Shown here one piece after another: positions 1-7,895 of a DNA stretch of 13,688 nucleotides. The position numbers and the translations under genes are program-made. Within the stretch, counting starts at the first letter, position 1; every line of letters begins with the position of its first letter. The stretch is taken from NCBI GenBank assembly GCA_019247245.1, contig JAFAPF010000173.1, positions 1-13,688 on the forward strand, written 5' to 3'. Origin of the DNA: Rubrobacter sp. Lineage in GTDB: Bacteria > Actinomycetota > Rubrobacteria > Rubrobacterales > Rubrobacteraceae. The notes under the pieces are model-generated. The model did no database searches and had not been told where the DNA came from. It worked only from the letters and a program-made list of their open reading frames with translations.

Positions 1-1
1 C

Positions 2-2491
2 TCACTACCCGTGCGTACCGTCACCGAGCAGGAGCATCTGGTGGCGGGGGTCGTTTTCGTGGTACCGGCCGACCGTGACGTGAACATCACCGACTCCGAG
101 ATAGAGCTCAGCACAAGCTCGAACCAGGGGCCCAAGCCTTCAGTTGACCGCTTGCTGAGCAGCGCGGCTGAGGCTTACGGGGAGCACCTGATCGCCGTTA
201 TTCTCACCGGCACCGGCTCGGACGGGGCGGAGGGAGCACACATCGTACGCAAGATGGGTGGTACGGTAGTGATCCAAAACCCCGATACAGCTGAGTTCCC
301 CAGCATGCCCCTCTCGCTCGCCCCGAACACGGTGGACATCGTTGCGGAGCTGGATAGGATAGGGCCGATCCTCAAGAACCTCCTGACGGGCGCCGAGGCA
401 GTGGAGAAGCGGGAACAAGAGGGCGCGGAGCAGCAGGCCCTGCAAGAGATCCTGGAGCAGTTGCGCGAGCGTTACGGCATGGACTTCGGCAGCTACAAGA
501 CGCCTACGATCAGGCGTCGCCTACAGCGCCGCATTGCTACCACCGATGCCGATAACATCGAAGGGTATGCTCGATACCTGGACGAGCATCCCGAGGAATA
601 TCACCAACTCATCGGCTCATTCTTGATCAAGGTCACCGAGTTCTTCCGCGACCCTGAGGTGTTCACCTACCTCAAGGAGGAGATCCTGCCGAGGCTAGTT
701 AACGAAGCTCAGGAAGAGCACAGACAGCTCAGGATCTGGTCTGCCGGCTGCGCAACCGGCGAGGAGGCCTACTCGTTAGCCATCCTAGTCTCCGAGGTTC
801 TGGACAGCCAAGAAGCGGAGCTCTTCAACGCACGCATCTTCGCCACGGATATGGATGAGGAAGCTGTCAACTTCGCCCGGCGGGGGCTCTACCCGGCCTC
901 TGCACTCTCCAACCTCTCCGAAGAGCAGGCAAACAAGTACTTCATCAGGAAGAACGAGGGGTACGAGATCAAGAAGTCGGTGCGGAACAAAATAGTCTTC
1001 GGCGAGCACGACCTCGCCCAGCGTTCTCCTTTCCCCCGGATCGACCTGGTGGTGAGCCGTAACGTCTTGATCTACTTCGCGCCGGAACTCCAAAGACGGG
1101 CACTTCAGGTGTTCGCCTATTCCCTGAGAAACGGTGGCTACCTGGTCCTGGGCAGGGCCGAGACGACTTCGCCCCTCGGGGAATCCTTTGTACTAGAGCA
1201 CCCCTATCATAAGATCTACCAACGCCAAGGCCCGCGTTTCTTGATGCCTCTCACCGCACCGGTGAACTTCGCTCCGGTGCTCAAGAGATTGGAGCGGGTC
1301 AGGAGTTCCGCGAACCTTCAATCACCCTCCGGCTCGCAACGCAGGGTGCGTTCGGCCAACGCTGTAAACGAGGGTTCACTGAGCCAGCTACCGATCGGCG
1401 TGGTGGCGGTGGACCGGCGCTATCATATCCAGTCGATCAATCCTGTCGCCCGCGACATTCTCTCCATCCGCAGCACGGCCATCGGCGAGGACTTCCTCCA
1501 CCTGATGCGGGAAGAGGTGCCCTACGCGGAGATACGCCGTGGGATAGATGCAGCCTTCAACGAGCGGAGGCCCACCAGCACCGACGAGTTCGTCATCGAG
1601 GAGATCACAACCGGCAAACCTCGCTATATTCAACTGGTGTGCCACCCCGAGCAGGCCGAGGACGAGGAGAGAGCGCACGCCGTGACAATCGTGGTTAACG
1701 AGGTTACTGAGCCTACGCTAAGGCGGCACGAGCTAGAGAAGCAGCTGGACAAGGCGCAGGGGGATGCGGCATACCAGAAGGCACAGAACGAGCGGCTGAT
1801 CGAGACAAACCGCCTGCTCGAGCAGGCCAATCGTGACCTGACCCGCATCAACGAGGAGCTATATAGAGCCTACGAGGAATCCCTGATCACCACCGAGGAG
1901 GCACAAGCTGCGACAGAAGAGGTCGAGACGCTGAACGAGGAGCTGCAAGCAACCAACGAGGAACTCGAGACCGTAAACGAGGAGCTGCAAGCGACCATCG
2001 AGGAGTTGAACACCACCAACGATGACCTGCAGGCCCGAAGCTTGGAACTCCAAGAGCTGGCGCAGACCAGCGAGGATGAGCAACGGATGAGCGATGTCCG
2101 CACGGAAGAACTCGCCGAACAGCTGCGGAGGAGCGAGAAGTCGCGGCTCGAGGCGGTCCTGTCGTGCACCAACGACGCGGTGCTGGCCGTAAACCCCGAA
2201 GGGGAGATGCTGTTCAGCAACGATGCCTACAAGGAAGCCTTTGGAGAAGCACCCAGGTTGGCAGGCGCTCTTCTAGAGGGCTTCACATTCCTGAACGAAA
2301 ACGGCGAGAAGCTTCCACCGGAGGCGACACCGCAGGCGCGGGCCGCCAAGGGAGAATCGTTCGAAATGCGGTTCACCATAGATGAGAAAAGTGGAGTGCG
2401 GCGCCACTTTGATGTCAAAGGACGTCCTATCGAGGGTAGAGAAGAAATCGGTGGTGGTGTAATAGTCATCCGTGAGATCACCGAGAACTAA
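2..2491 (+). CDS. CheB-CheR-PAS fusion protein (5' partial)
   Basis: Signalling protein joining a chemotaxis-type methylesterase to a glutamate methyltransferase and sensor domains. The frame is open to the left edge, so the GTG at 11 is probably internal and the true start lies outside. Counting from the codon at 11: residues 1-125 are the C-terminal half of CheB with the catalytic-Asp motif LTGTGSDG; the Ser and His parts would be upstream. Residues about 150-405 are CheR, with the SAM-binding motif SAGCATGEEAYSLA (244-257), an ATDMDEEAV acidic loop and SRNVLIYF. A PAS domain follows (about 455-570), then a long coiled coil (about 575-700) and a second PAS domain to the end. No kinase domain is present. 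A separate GAF-PAS kinase gene begins 66 nt downstream, which may be its partner (inference). Domain assignment is firm; the signal and the methylated target are unknown. Confidence 0.93.
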   Translation, partial: SLPVRTVTEQEHLVAGVVFVVPADRDVNITDSEIELSTSSNQGPKPSVDRLLSSAAEAYGEHLIAVILTGTGSDGAEGAHIVRKMGGTVVIQNPDTAEFPSMPLSLAPNTVDIVAELDRIGPILKNLLTGAEAVEKREQEGAEQQALQEILEQLRERYGMDFGSYKTPTIRRRLQRRIATTDADNIEGYARYLDEHPEEYHQLIGSFLIKVTEFFRDPEVFTYLKEEILPRLVNEAQEEHRQLRIWSAGCATGEEAYSLAILVSEVLDSQEAELFNARIFATDMDEEAVNFARRGLYPASALSNLSEEQANKYFIRKNEGYEIKKSVRNKIVFGEHDLAQRSPFPRIDLVVSRNVLIYFAPELQRRALQVFAYSLRNGGYLVLGRAETTSPLGESFVLEHPYHKIYQRQGPRFLMPLTAPVNFAPVLKRLERVRSSANLQSPSGSQRRVRSANAVNEGSLSQLPIGVVAVDRRYHIQSINPVARDILSIRSTAIGEDFLHLMREEVPYAEIRRGIDAAFNERRPTSTDEFVIEEITTGKPRYIQLVCHPEQAEDEERAHAVTIVVNEVTEPTLRRHELEKQLDKAQGDAAYQKAQNERLIETNRLLEQANRDLTRINEELYRAYEESLITTEEAQAATEEVETLNEELQATNEELETVNEELQATIEELNTTNDDLQARSLELQELAQTSEDEQRMSDVRTEELAEQLRRSEKSRLEAVLSCTNDAVLAVNPEGEMLFSNDAYKEAFGEAPRLAGALLEGFTFLNENGEKLPPEATPQARAAKGESFEMRFTIDEKSGVRRHFDVKGRPIEGREEIGGGVIVIREITEN
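1931..2035 (+). repeat. Five 21-bp coiled-coil heptad repeats inside the CheB-CheR fusion
   Basis: Five consecutive 7-residue units of the form xNEELxx are encoded: LNEELQA, TNEELET, VNEELQA, TIEELNT and TNDDLQA. They make a near-perfect heptad repeat, and the DNA units GAGGAGCTGCAAGC are shared between the first and third. Such NEELQATNEELE heptads are a familiar linker in CheB/CheR fusions and probably form a parallel dimeric coiled coil that passes signals between PAS domains. Confidence 0.9.
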
Positions 2492-2518
2492 CGCACTAGT
2501 AACACGCGGCTCTCGGCT

Positions 2519-2524
2519 TAGAAT
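2519..2524 (+). promoter_or_regulatory. Possible -10 element TAGAAT before the kinase gene
   Basis: The gap between the fusion gene and the kinase contains TAGAAT, which matches TATAAT at five of six positions and would start transcription about 25-30 nt before the kinase start. No convincing -35 box is seen at 16-18 nt, so the kinase-regulator pair may have its own weak promoter or simply be co-transcribed with the upstream gene. Confidence 0.25.
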
Positions 2525-2557
2525 AGAACCTAACAGCATTCAGAAAAGGTGACGTCT

Positions 2558-4300
2558 GTGAAGCACGATCAAAGCCAACACATCCTTCGCGGCCGCCGGG
2601 AGATCGAACTCGAGCAGTTGAAGAGGGAATGTGAGGCGCTGCGCGCCCGCGAGCGCAGGGCTCGTGCCGAAGCTAGGCAGATGAGAGAACGCTTTACACA
2701 CCTCTCATCAACTAGCAGGGTATTCGCCTCCACTCTACGCAGCAGAATGGGGGACCGACACCGGGCCAAGCAGCGCATCGCCGCCCAGTACGGCATCATC
2801 CGCGTGCTGGCAGAGGCCGAGGGTTTTAACGATGCAATCCCGAAGATTCTGAAGATCCTTGGGGAAGGACTCGGGTGGTCTTCAGGGGCCTTCTGGAGGG
2901 TGGATGAGGATGCGAGTGGGCTCCGGTGCGACACATTCTGGTACTCGCCAGATGCTACGTCGGGGGAGCTTGAAAGCAAGTGTCGACAGTCAATTTTTGA
3001 GCCCGGGGTAGAGCTCCCAGGATATGTCTGGGTAAAGAACACATCGGTGTGGGTAGAGGACGTCTTCACAGAGGACGCCTTTATTCGGAAGGAGGCCGCA
3101 GGCGAGGAGGGCCTGCACACCGCTCTCGTCTTCCCCATCCGAAGCAGGACTGTCTTCGGCGTCGTCGAGCTCTTCCGGCGGGAGACCTTGCCGCTCGACG
3201 AGGAACTGCTCCGAACGGCAACCCTTATAGGCGACCAGATAGGCCAGTTCGTCGAGCGCAAAAAGGTCGAAGAGGCTCTACGCGAGAGCGAAGAACTCTA
3301 CCGGATGATCACCGATAACTCAACCGACATAATCTCGAAGCATACGCCAGAAGGCGTGTACACCTACGCCTCGCCAGCCTGCCGCTTTCTACTCGGATAC
3401 GAGCCCCACGAGCTAATCGGACGCTCCGCCTACGAACTCTTGCACCCCGAAGACATAGAAGCGATAAGGGAAACCCATTCATCGATGCTCAAGCTGCCCG
3501 TCGTCTACACAGCGTCCTACCGCATCCGGCGCAAGGACGGCTCTTACGGTAGGTTCGAAACGACCAGCCGGACGATCCAGGATCCAAAGACGAACGCGGT
3601 GCAGGAGATTATAGCCGTCTCTCGCGACATCACCGTACGCAGGCAGGCTGAGGAGGAACGTGAGCGCTCCCTCACCCGCGAGCTTCAGATCCGCGCCCAA
3701 GCCGAGGAGCGGCGGAGGATAAGCCGCGAGCTTCACGACCGTGTGGCCCACACGATGGGAGTCGTACACCAAAGCCTGGAGCTGCACGAGGCCCTTAAAG
3801 AGCGTGACCCAGCAGCGGCTGAAGCCAAGATGCAGCTGGCCAGGAAGATGGCCAAGGAAGCCCTCACCTCCACCAGGAACCTCTCCATGGAGCTACGTCA
3901 TAATGAAGTACGGCGAGGCTTGGAGGCGGCCCTGAACGACCTCTTGCACGACGCCGTTCCCCCGGCGGTCCGCTCCGGACTCGTGGTTAAGGGTGACGAA
4001 ACACTGGTACCATCTCACGCTCGCAACCAGCTGTTCCTGATTCTACAAGAGGCCCTCCGCAACGCTATCGTGCACTCCGGCTGCGAGCGGGTAACCGTCG
4101 AGCTAGACATTACGCTGCAGGGGCTTGTGGCACGCGTCGAGGACGATGGACAGGGGTTCAAAGCCGAAGAGGCGTACCCCGGAGTGGGGCTCAAGTCAAT
4201 GCAGGAACGCGCGGAACTCATGGGAGGTACCTTCAGTGTGTCCTCAGAGCCGAACAAAGGCTCGAAGCTCCAAGTGACCGTACCTCTGGAGGGTTCTTGA
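2558..4300 (+). CDS. GAF-PAS sensor histidine kinase, NarL/DesK type
   Basis: Sensor kinase that should autophosphorylate on His and pass the phosphate to the adjacent response regulator. No membrane segment is visible, so it is probably cytosolic. From the GTG at 2558 (580 aa): basic coiled coil (about 5-70), GAF (about 80-235), PAS (about 243-365), HisKA_3 dimerisation domain with phospho-acceptor His393 in SRELHDRVAH, and an HATPase domain with N-box LQEALRNAIVHSG, G1 EDDGQGF and G2 GVGLKSMQERAELMGG. I prefer GTG 2558 over GTG 2549 because AAGGTGA (2546-2552) sits 5 nt before it. Its stop overlaps the regulator's TTG start by two bases, so translation of the pair is likely coupled. The GAF and PAS ligands are unknown. 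A motif-complete, apparently functional kinase. Confidence 0.94.
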   Translation: MKHDQSQHILRGRREIELEQLKRECEALRARERRARAEARQMRERFTHLSSTSRVFASTLRSRMGDRHRAKQRIAAQYGIIRVLAEAEGFNDAIPKILKILGEGLGWSSGAFWRVDEDASGLRCDTFWYSPDATSGELESKCRQSIFEPGVELPGYVWVKNTSVWVEDVFTEDAFIRKEAAGEEGLHTALVFPIRSRTVFGVVELFRRETLPLDEELLRTATLIGDQIGQFVERKKVEEALRESEELYRMITDNSTDIISKHTPEGVYTYASPACRFLLGYEPHELIGRSAYELLHPEDIEAIRETHSSMLKLPVVYTASYRIRRKDGSYGRFETTSRTIQDPKTNAVQEIIAVSRDITVRRQAEEERERSLTRELQIRAQAEERRRISRELHDRVAHTMGVVHQSLELHEALKERDPAAAEAKMQLARKMAKEALTSTRNLSMELRHNEVRRGLEAALNDLLHDAVPPAVRSGLVVKGDETLVPSHARNQLFLILQEALRNAIVHSGCERVTVELDITLQGLVARVEDDGQGFKAEEAYPGVGLKSMQERAELMGGTFSVSSEPNKGSKLQVTVPLEGS

Positions 4301-5019
4301 CCGCAAAGAACGGTCCTATAAGGGTGCTCCTGGCCGATGACCATACCATGTTCCGCCGGGGCCTCAAGGAGATGCTTGGCACCGACGGTGGCATAGAGGT
4401 CGTAGGCGAGGCAGAGAACGGCGCCCAGGCCTTAGACCTCACCAAAGAAACGGCGCCCGACGTGGTTATTCTGGACGTCGATATGCCGGTCATGGGAGCT
4501 CGAGAGGTACTAAAGCACCTAATAAGGCTCTCACCGAGGCCTAAGGTCGTTATCGTAACCATGTATGACGATCCACGCCTCGTACGTGAGCTCGTAGAGC
4601 TTGGGGCCAGCGCTTACCTGGTCAAGAGCGCCTCCTTAGAGGAGCTACTCACAGCGGTGCACACAGCCGTCCAAAGCCCTGAAGAGTCACAGGACGAGAA
4701 CGTCATCCTCGTCTTGCCGCACGAGACGCTCGAAAAAATCGAGCACGATACCAACGAGACGTTTTCGGCCAGGGAGCTGGAGATACTGCGGTTGCTATCT
4801 CGCGGGATGAGCAACCGCCAGATCGCCTACGCTCTACATCTCGCCGAGGCAACCATAAAGCGCCACCTGGCCAACCTCTACCCCAAGATGGGTGTCTCGT
4901 CCCGCGGGGAAGCTACCAGAAAGGCGCTCTCAGAGGGTTGGATCACCACCCGAGACGTGACCCAGGAACCGGGCGATGAACAAACTAGGCGGGAAGAGCG
5001 ATCCCGACAACAGAGCTAA
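4297..5019 (+). CDS. NarL/LuxR-family response regulator
   Basis: DNA-binding response regulator, the evident partner of the kinase just upstream. The receiver domain (about 8-125) has the acidic pair Asp14-Asp15, phospho-acceptor Asp60 in ILDVDMP, Thr88 and Lys110. The GerE-type helix-turn-helix (about 157-215) has ELEILRLLSRGMSNRQIAYAL followed by EATIKRHLANLYPKMG. The TTG start overlaps the kinase stop in a TTGA arrangement, and GGAGG (4288-4292) precedes it by 4 nt; no in-frame ATG exists near the conserved N-terminus. The charged C-terminal tail after the HTH is longer than usual and has no recognisable domain. Target promoters are not identifiable here; the lut promoter and the phased repeats near 10214-10239 are candidates only by proximity. 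Confidence 0.95.
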   Translation: MTAKNGPIRVLLADDHTMFRRGLKEMLGTDGGIEVVGEAENGAQALDLTKETAPDVVILDVDMPVMGAREVLKHLIRLSPRPKVVIVTMYDDPRLVRELVELGASAYLVKSASLEELLTAVHTAVQSPEESQDENVILVLPHETLEKIEHDTNETFSARELEILRLLSRGMSNRQIAYALHLAEATIKRHLANLYPKMGVSSRGEATRKALSEGWITTRDVTQEPGDEQTRREERSRQQS

Positions 5020-5040
5020 CCTAGAGACGCGACGTGCTCG

Positions 5041-5265
5041 CTAAGCAGTCTCGCTGTGTCTGTGTACTCCGCAGATATACTCGTTGCTTGCAAGCCTGAG
5101 AGCCGCACTCCTGAGCCGCCGAACGCATCCGGAACAGCTAGTTACCCGCTCACCGTAGGTCTTGCTCGTCTCTAGGTGGTCGAGGAACAGCAGCACGTGT
5201 CTCGACTCTTTCCGCCAGAGCTCGGACCAGACACAGTGCCCACATTCGCAATAGACTAAAGCCAT
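5041..5265 (-). CDS. Small Cys-rich protein, zinc-ribbon-like
   Basis: A 74-aa protein that I cannot name. It begins with CECGHC (C6, C8, H10, C11) and has a second pair CSGC (C44, C47), plus C65, H68 and H70. Two paired knuckles of this type suggest a structural zinc site (inference). AGGAG lies 5 nt before the ATG, a strong ribosome site, which is the main argument that the gene is real. It is convergent with the response regulator, with only 21 nt between the two stops, and divergent from the lut operon. It shares Cys-x-Cys-Gly character with the two zinc-ribbon-like genes at 9370-10101, though not an obvious full-length alignment. Confidence 0.62.
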   Translation of the reverse strand: MALVYCECGHCVWSELWRKESRHVLLFLDHLETSKTYGERVTSCSGCVRRLRSAALRLASNEYICGVHRHSETA

Positions 5266-5382
5266 CTGCTCTCCTCTCTCCCTGACAGCGCAATATAACC
5301 AAGAAGTGCCATGGGCATATGCTTACATTTTTACTGAGTGGGATCCTGCATCCTTATATGTAACTATCTTGCACAATTCGGA

Positions 5383-5410
5383 TTGTTTTCTTGAAGGGCG
5401 CAGCTATAGA
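5383..5410 (+). promoter_or_regulatory. Candidate lut promoter, TTGTTT-16-TATAGA
   Basis: TTGTTT (5383-5388) and TATAGA (5405-5410) are separated by 16 bp and point toward lutA. Start of transcription would be near 5417, giving a leader of about 280 nt containing both inverted repeats. It is a fair but not perfect sigma-70/SigA-type match. A closer alternative -10 (TACTAT near 5562) lacks a good -35 box. Confidence 0.4.
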
Positions 5411-5542
5411 CCCCCGAACTCCAGAACCTTTAACGCGAAGGCGTCATATCGAGCTACCGAGCGTGAAAAAGCTTATAGAGCGGCGTACAGCGCCCATATC
5501 GTAAGTATGGAAAAAGGGAAAGGAGTAGTGTATGGGCGCCGT

Positions 5543-5563
5543 TAGTCCAACTATTGTGGACTA
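5543..5563. promoter_or_regulatory. Inverted repeat, probable operator in the lut leader
   Basis: Perfect dyad TAGTCCA-N7-TGGACTA, 7-bp arms with a 7-bp spacer, 135 bp before the lutA start. The size and spacing fit a site for a dimeric repressor or activator. Lactate operons are often controlled by GntR-type (LutR/LldR) regulators, but no regulator gene is present in the window and the sequence is not a known LldR consensus, so the link is inference. Confidence 0.4.
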
Positions 5564-5647
5564 CTATACGCAACAAGTCTCTACATCTTTGTGTGCAATT
5601 TTCTTTCAACACCTCGGCCCAGCCCACACTCAAGAAACCTCCGGGGG

Positions 5648-5676
5648 CTGGCCCACCTCTCCAGGTCTGGAGCCAG
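5648..5676. promoter_or_regulatory. Nested inverted repeat just upstream of lutA
   Basis: CTCCAG-GT-CTGGAG (5659-5672) is a perfect 6-bp-arm palindrome lying within outer arms CTGGC (5648-5652) and GCCAG (5672-5676). It ends about 21 nt before the lutA GTG. As RNA it could also fold: CCAGCCC (5616-5622) can alternatively pair with GGGCTGG (5645-5651). Either an operator or a translational control hairpin is possible. Confidence 0.3.
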
Positions 5677-5697
5677 TACATAAGCTATCATTGTGCC

Positions 5698-6441
5698 GTG
5701 CGCACAGCCCTGTTCATCACCTGCATCAACGATACGCTCTTTCCGGAGACAGGCCGGGCGACCGTCGAGTTGCTCGAACGCCTCGGGATAGGGGTGGACT
5801 TTCCCCTGGAGCAGACCTGTTGCGGGCAGATGCACTTCAACACCGGCTACCAGCGGGAAGCTATACCGTTGGTCCGGCGCTTCGTCGAGGTCTTCAAGGA
5901 ATATGAAGCCATCGTGTCACCTTCGGGCTCCTGCGCCGGCATGGTCCGCGAAGTCTACCCGATGGCCGCAGAGCTGGCGAACGATAAACGTCTAGCCGCC
6001 GAAGTCGAAGAGGTCACCCCGAAAGTCTTCGAGCTCGCGGAGTTCCTGGTCAAGAAACTGGGGGTAACCGACGTCGGTGCCTATTACCCGCACTGGGTTA
6101 CCTACCACCCGACCTGCCACTCTTTGAGGATGCTCGAGGTGGGAGATGCGCCCCTCAAGCTCCTGAGGGCCGTGAGAGGCATAGACTTCGTTGAACTGCC
6201 GGAGGCCGAACAGTGCTGCGGCTTTGGGGGGACGTTCGCGGTCAAGAACGCCGACACCTCCATCGCGATGCTCTCCGACAAACTTGGGCACATCCTGGAG
6301 ACAGAGGCGGAGGTATGCACTGCCGGGGATAACTCGTGCCTGATGCACATCGGGGGCGGTCTGAGGCGCCAGAGGGTCGGGGTAAGGACCGTCCACCTCG
6401 CTCAGATACTCGCGAGCACGGAGGAGAGGAGGAAGCTGTGA
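5698..6441 (+). CDS. lutA: LutA, lactate utilization iron-sulfur protein
   Basis: Subunit of the LutABC complex that oxidises L-lactate to pyruvate, thought to relay electrons through iron-sulfur centres. It carries the paired CCG domains of the family: C9, then TCCGQMHFNTGY (C41, C42), GSCAG (C79), and in the second repeat PTCHS (C140) and QCCGFGG (C173, C174). The GTG at 5698 gives 247 aa starting MRTALFITCINDTLFP, which matches the family start; the frame stays open upstream but those residues look unrelated. No good ribosome site precedes this GTG, which is odd for the first gene of an operon. The stop overlaps the lutB start in GTGA. No lactate permease or regulator is adjacent. Confidence 0.93.
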   Translation: MRTALFITCINDTLFPETGRATVELLERLGIGVDFPLEQTCCGQMHFNTGYQREAIPLVRRFVEVFKEYEAIVSPSGSCAGMVREVYPMAAELANDKRLAAEVEEVTPKVFELAEFLVKKLGVTDVGAYYPHWVTYHPTCHSLRMLEVGDAPLKLLRAVRGIDFVELPEAEQCCGFGGTFAVKNADTSIAMLSDKLGHILETEAEVCTAGDNSCLMHIGGGLRRQRVGVRTVHLAQILASTEERRKL

Positions 6442-7895
6442 CGATCGAAGCCCCCGACGCGTTCTCCAAGGGCAGAACGCCAACCTTTGAAGAGTCGGCT
6501 AGAGAGAGCCTCGCCAATGCTCAGCTGAGACGCAACATCGGCAAGGCTACGCAGGCCATCCGCACCCGACGGGCCCAAGCCGTCGAGGAGCTGCCCGACT
6601 GGGAGGAGCTGCGCCAGGCCGGCTACGACCTCAAAACGCGCGTTATGCGACACCTCGACGAGTACCTCTTGCAACTCGAGGAGTCAGTGCACAAGGCCGG
6701 GGGGCACGTACATTGGGTACGGGATGCCACAGAGGCTAACCGGATCATCGCGGACATAGCCAAGAACCACGAGGCCAAAGAGGTCGTCAAGGTCAAATCC
6801 ATCGCCACCGACGAGATCAAGCTCAATGAGTTTCTAGAGGAAGAGGGCATAAAGGCCGTGGAGACAGATCTCGCGGAGTTCATCATCCAGCTCGCGGGGG
6901 AGATCTCATCTCACATCTTGGTGCCGGCGATCCACAAGAACCGCGCGGAGATACGGGAGCTTTTTATAAAGAAGCTTGGCGCCGAGGATCTCTCGGACGA
7001 GCCCTCCGACCTGACCAACGCCGCCCGGCTCTACCTGCGCGAGAAGTTCCTCCAGGCGAAGGTCGGCATCAGCGGCGCGAACTTTGCGGTTGCGGAGACC
7101 GGGACCGTATGCGTGGTCGAGTCGGAGGGCAACGGCCGTATGTGCACCACGCTTCCACCCGTGCTCGTCATGCTAATGGGGATCGAAAAGATCATTCCCA
7201 CCTGGCAGGACTTCGAGGTCTTCATGCAGCTCCTCCCCCGCTCCTCGACCGCCGAGCGCATGAACCCGTACACTTCGTTCTGGACCGGGGTTTCGGAGGG
7301 AGATGGACCCAAAGAGTTCCACCTGGTCCTCATGGACAACGGGCGCACGGAGATACTGGCCGACGATATCGGACGACAAACCCTCAACTGTATCCGCTGT
7401 TCGGCTTGCTTGAACGTCTGCCCGGTCTACGAGCGCACCGGAGGCCACGCCTACAACTCGGTTTATCCCGGTCCCATAGGTGCTATCCTTACGCCGCAGC
7501 TCGTAGGCATCGGTAGGCCGGGTACGGACTCGTTGCCCTACGCCTCGTCTCTGTGCGGCGCGTGCTACGACGTCTGCCCGGTAAAGATAAACATACCTGA
7601 AGTCCTCATCCACCTTCGAGGCAGGGTAGTCCGGCACAGGCAGGACGGGGGTGGCCTTAAAGGCAAGCTCGACCCCGAGAACGTCGCGATGCGGACGATG
7701 GCCCGGACCTTCTCCGACCGCAGGCTCTACGAAGCCGCCCAGAAGGCGGCCCGCATCAGCCAGTGGCCGCTGGCGCGCAGCGGCGCCATCCACCGGCTGC
7801 CCGGCAAGCTCGCCGGCTGGACGGAGGCCCGCGACCTCAAGCCCATCCCTGAGCAGACCTTCCGCGAGTGGTGGAAGTCGAGAAACGGTTCGTGA
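6438..7895 (+). CDS. lutB: LutB, lactate utilization iron-sulfur protein with LUD domain
   Basis: Central subunit of the LutABC lactate-oxidising complex. From the GTG at 6438 (485 aa, usual family length) it has an N-terminal LUD domain (about 60-300), then a ferredoxin-like segment with C318-x2-C321-x2-C324-x3-C328-P and a second cluster C373-x2-C376-x3-C380-P, as expected for two 4Fe-4S centres, and a C-terminal tail of the DUF3390 type ending near EQTFREWWKSRNGS. GTG 6438 overlaps the lutA stop by four bases and has AGGAGG five nt upstream, so this start is preferred to the longer frame beginning at 6336 inside lutA. All cluster cysteines are present. Confidence 0.95.
   Translation: MTIEAPDAFSKGRTPTFEESARESLANAQLRRNIGKATQAIRTRRAQAVEELPDWEELRQAGYDLKTRVMRHLDEYLLQLEESVHKAGGHVHWVRDATEANRIIADIAKNHEAKEVVKVKSIATDEIKLNEFLEEEGIKAVETDLAEFIIQLAGEISSHILVPAIHKNRAEIRELFIKKLGAEDLSDEPSDLTNAARLYLREKFLQAKVGISGANFAVAETGTVCVVESEGNGRMCTTLPPVLVMLMGIEKIIPTWQDFEVFMQLLPRSSTAERMNPYTSFWTGVSEGDGPKEFHLVLMDNGRTEILADDIGRQTLNCIRCSACLNVCPVYERTGGHAYNSVYPGPIGAILTPQLVGIGRPGTDSLPYASSLCGACYDVCPVKINIPEVLIHLRGRVVRHRQDGGGLKGKLDPENVAMRTMARTFSDRRLYEAAQKAARISQWPLARSGAIHRLPGKLAGWTEARDLKPIPEQTFREWWKSRNGS

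Larger units (their letters stand above)
5266..5697. other. Regulatory stretch between the small Cys-rich gene and lutA
   Basis: About 430 bp without a convincing gene. It is visibly more AT-rich than its surroundings at 5285-5400 and must hold the divergent control elements for the minus-strand small gene and the lut operon. It contains a promoter candidate, two inverted repeats (listed separately) and an orphan Shine-Dalgarno plus ATG at 5532. Open frames across it (5306-5545, 5532-5906) look non-coding in composition and match no family I know. Confidence 0.6.

Noticed and set aside
1859..2220. Long minus-strand open frames opposite the coiled coil
   Set aside because: They are reflections of the GAG/CTG-rich heptad repeats; composition is unnaturally Ser/Leu-rich and there is no ribosome site.
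5024..5052. GAGAC/GTCTC inverted repeat between the response regulator and the small Cys-rich gene
   Set aside because: Only 5-bp arms, the inner part does not pair symmetrically, and no T-tract follows, so I do not call it a terminator.
5306..5545. 79-codon plus-strand frame in the lut upstream region
   Set aside because: No ribosome site, no recognisable motif, and it covers the promoter and leader candidates.
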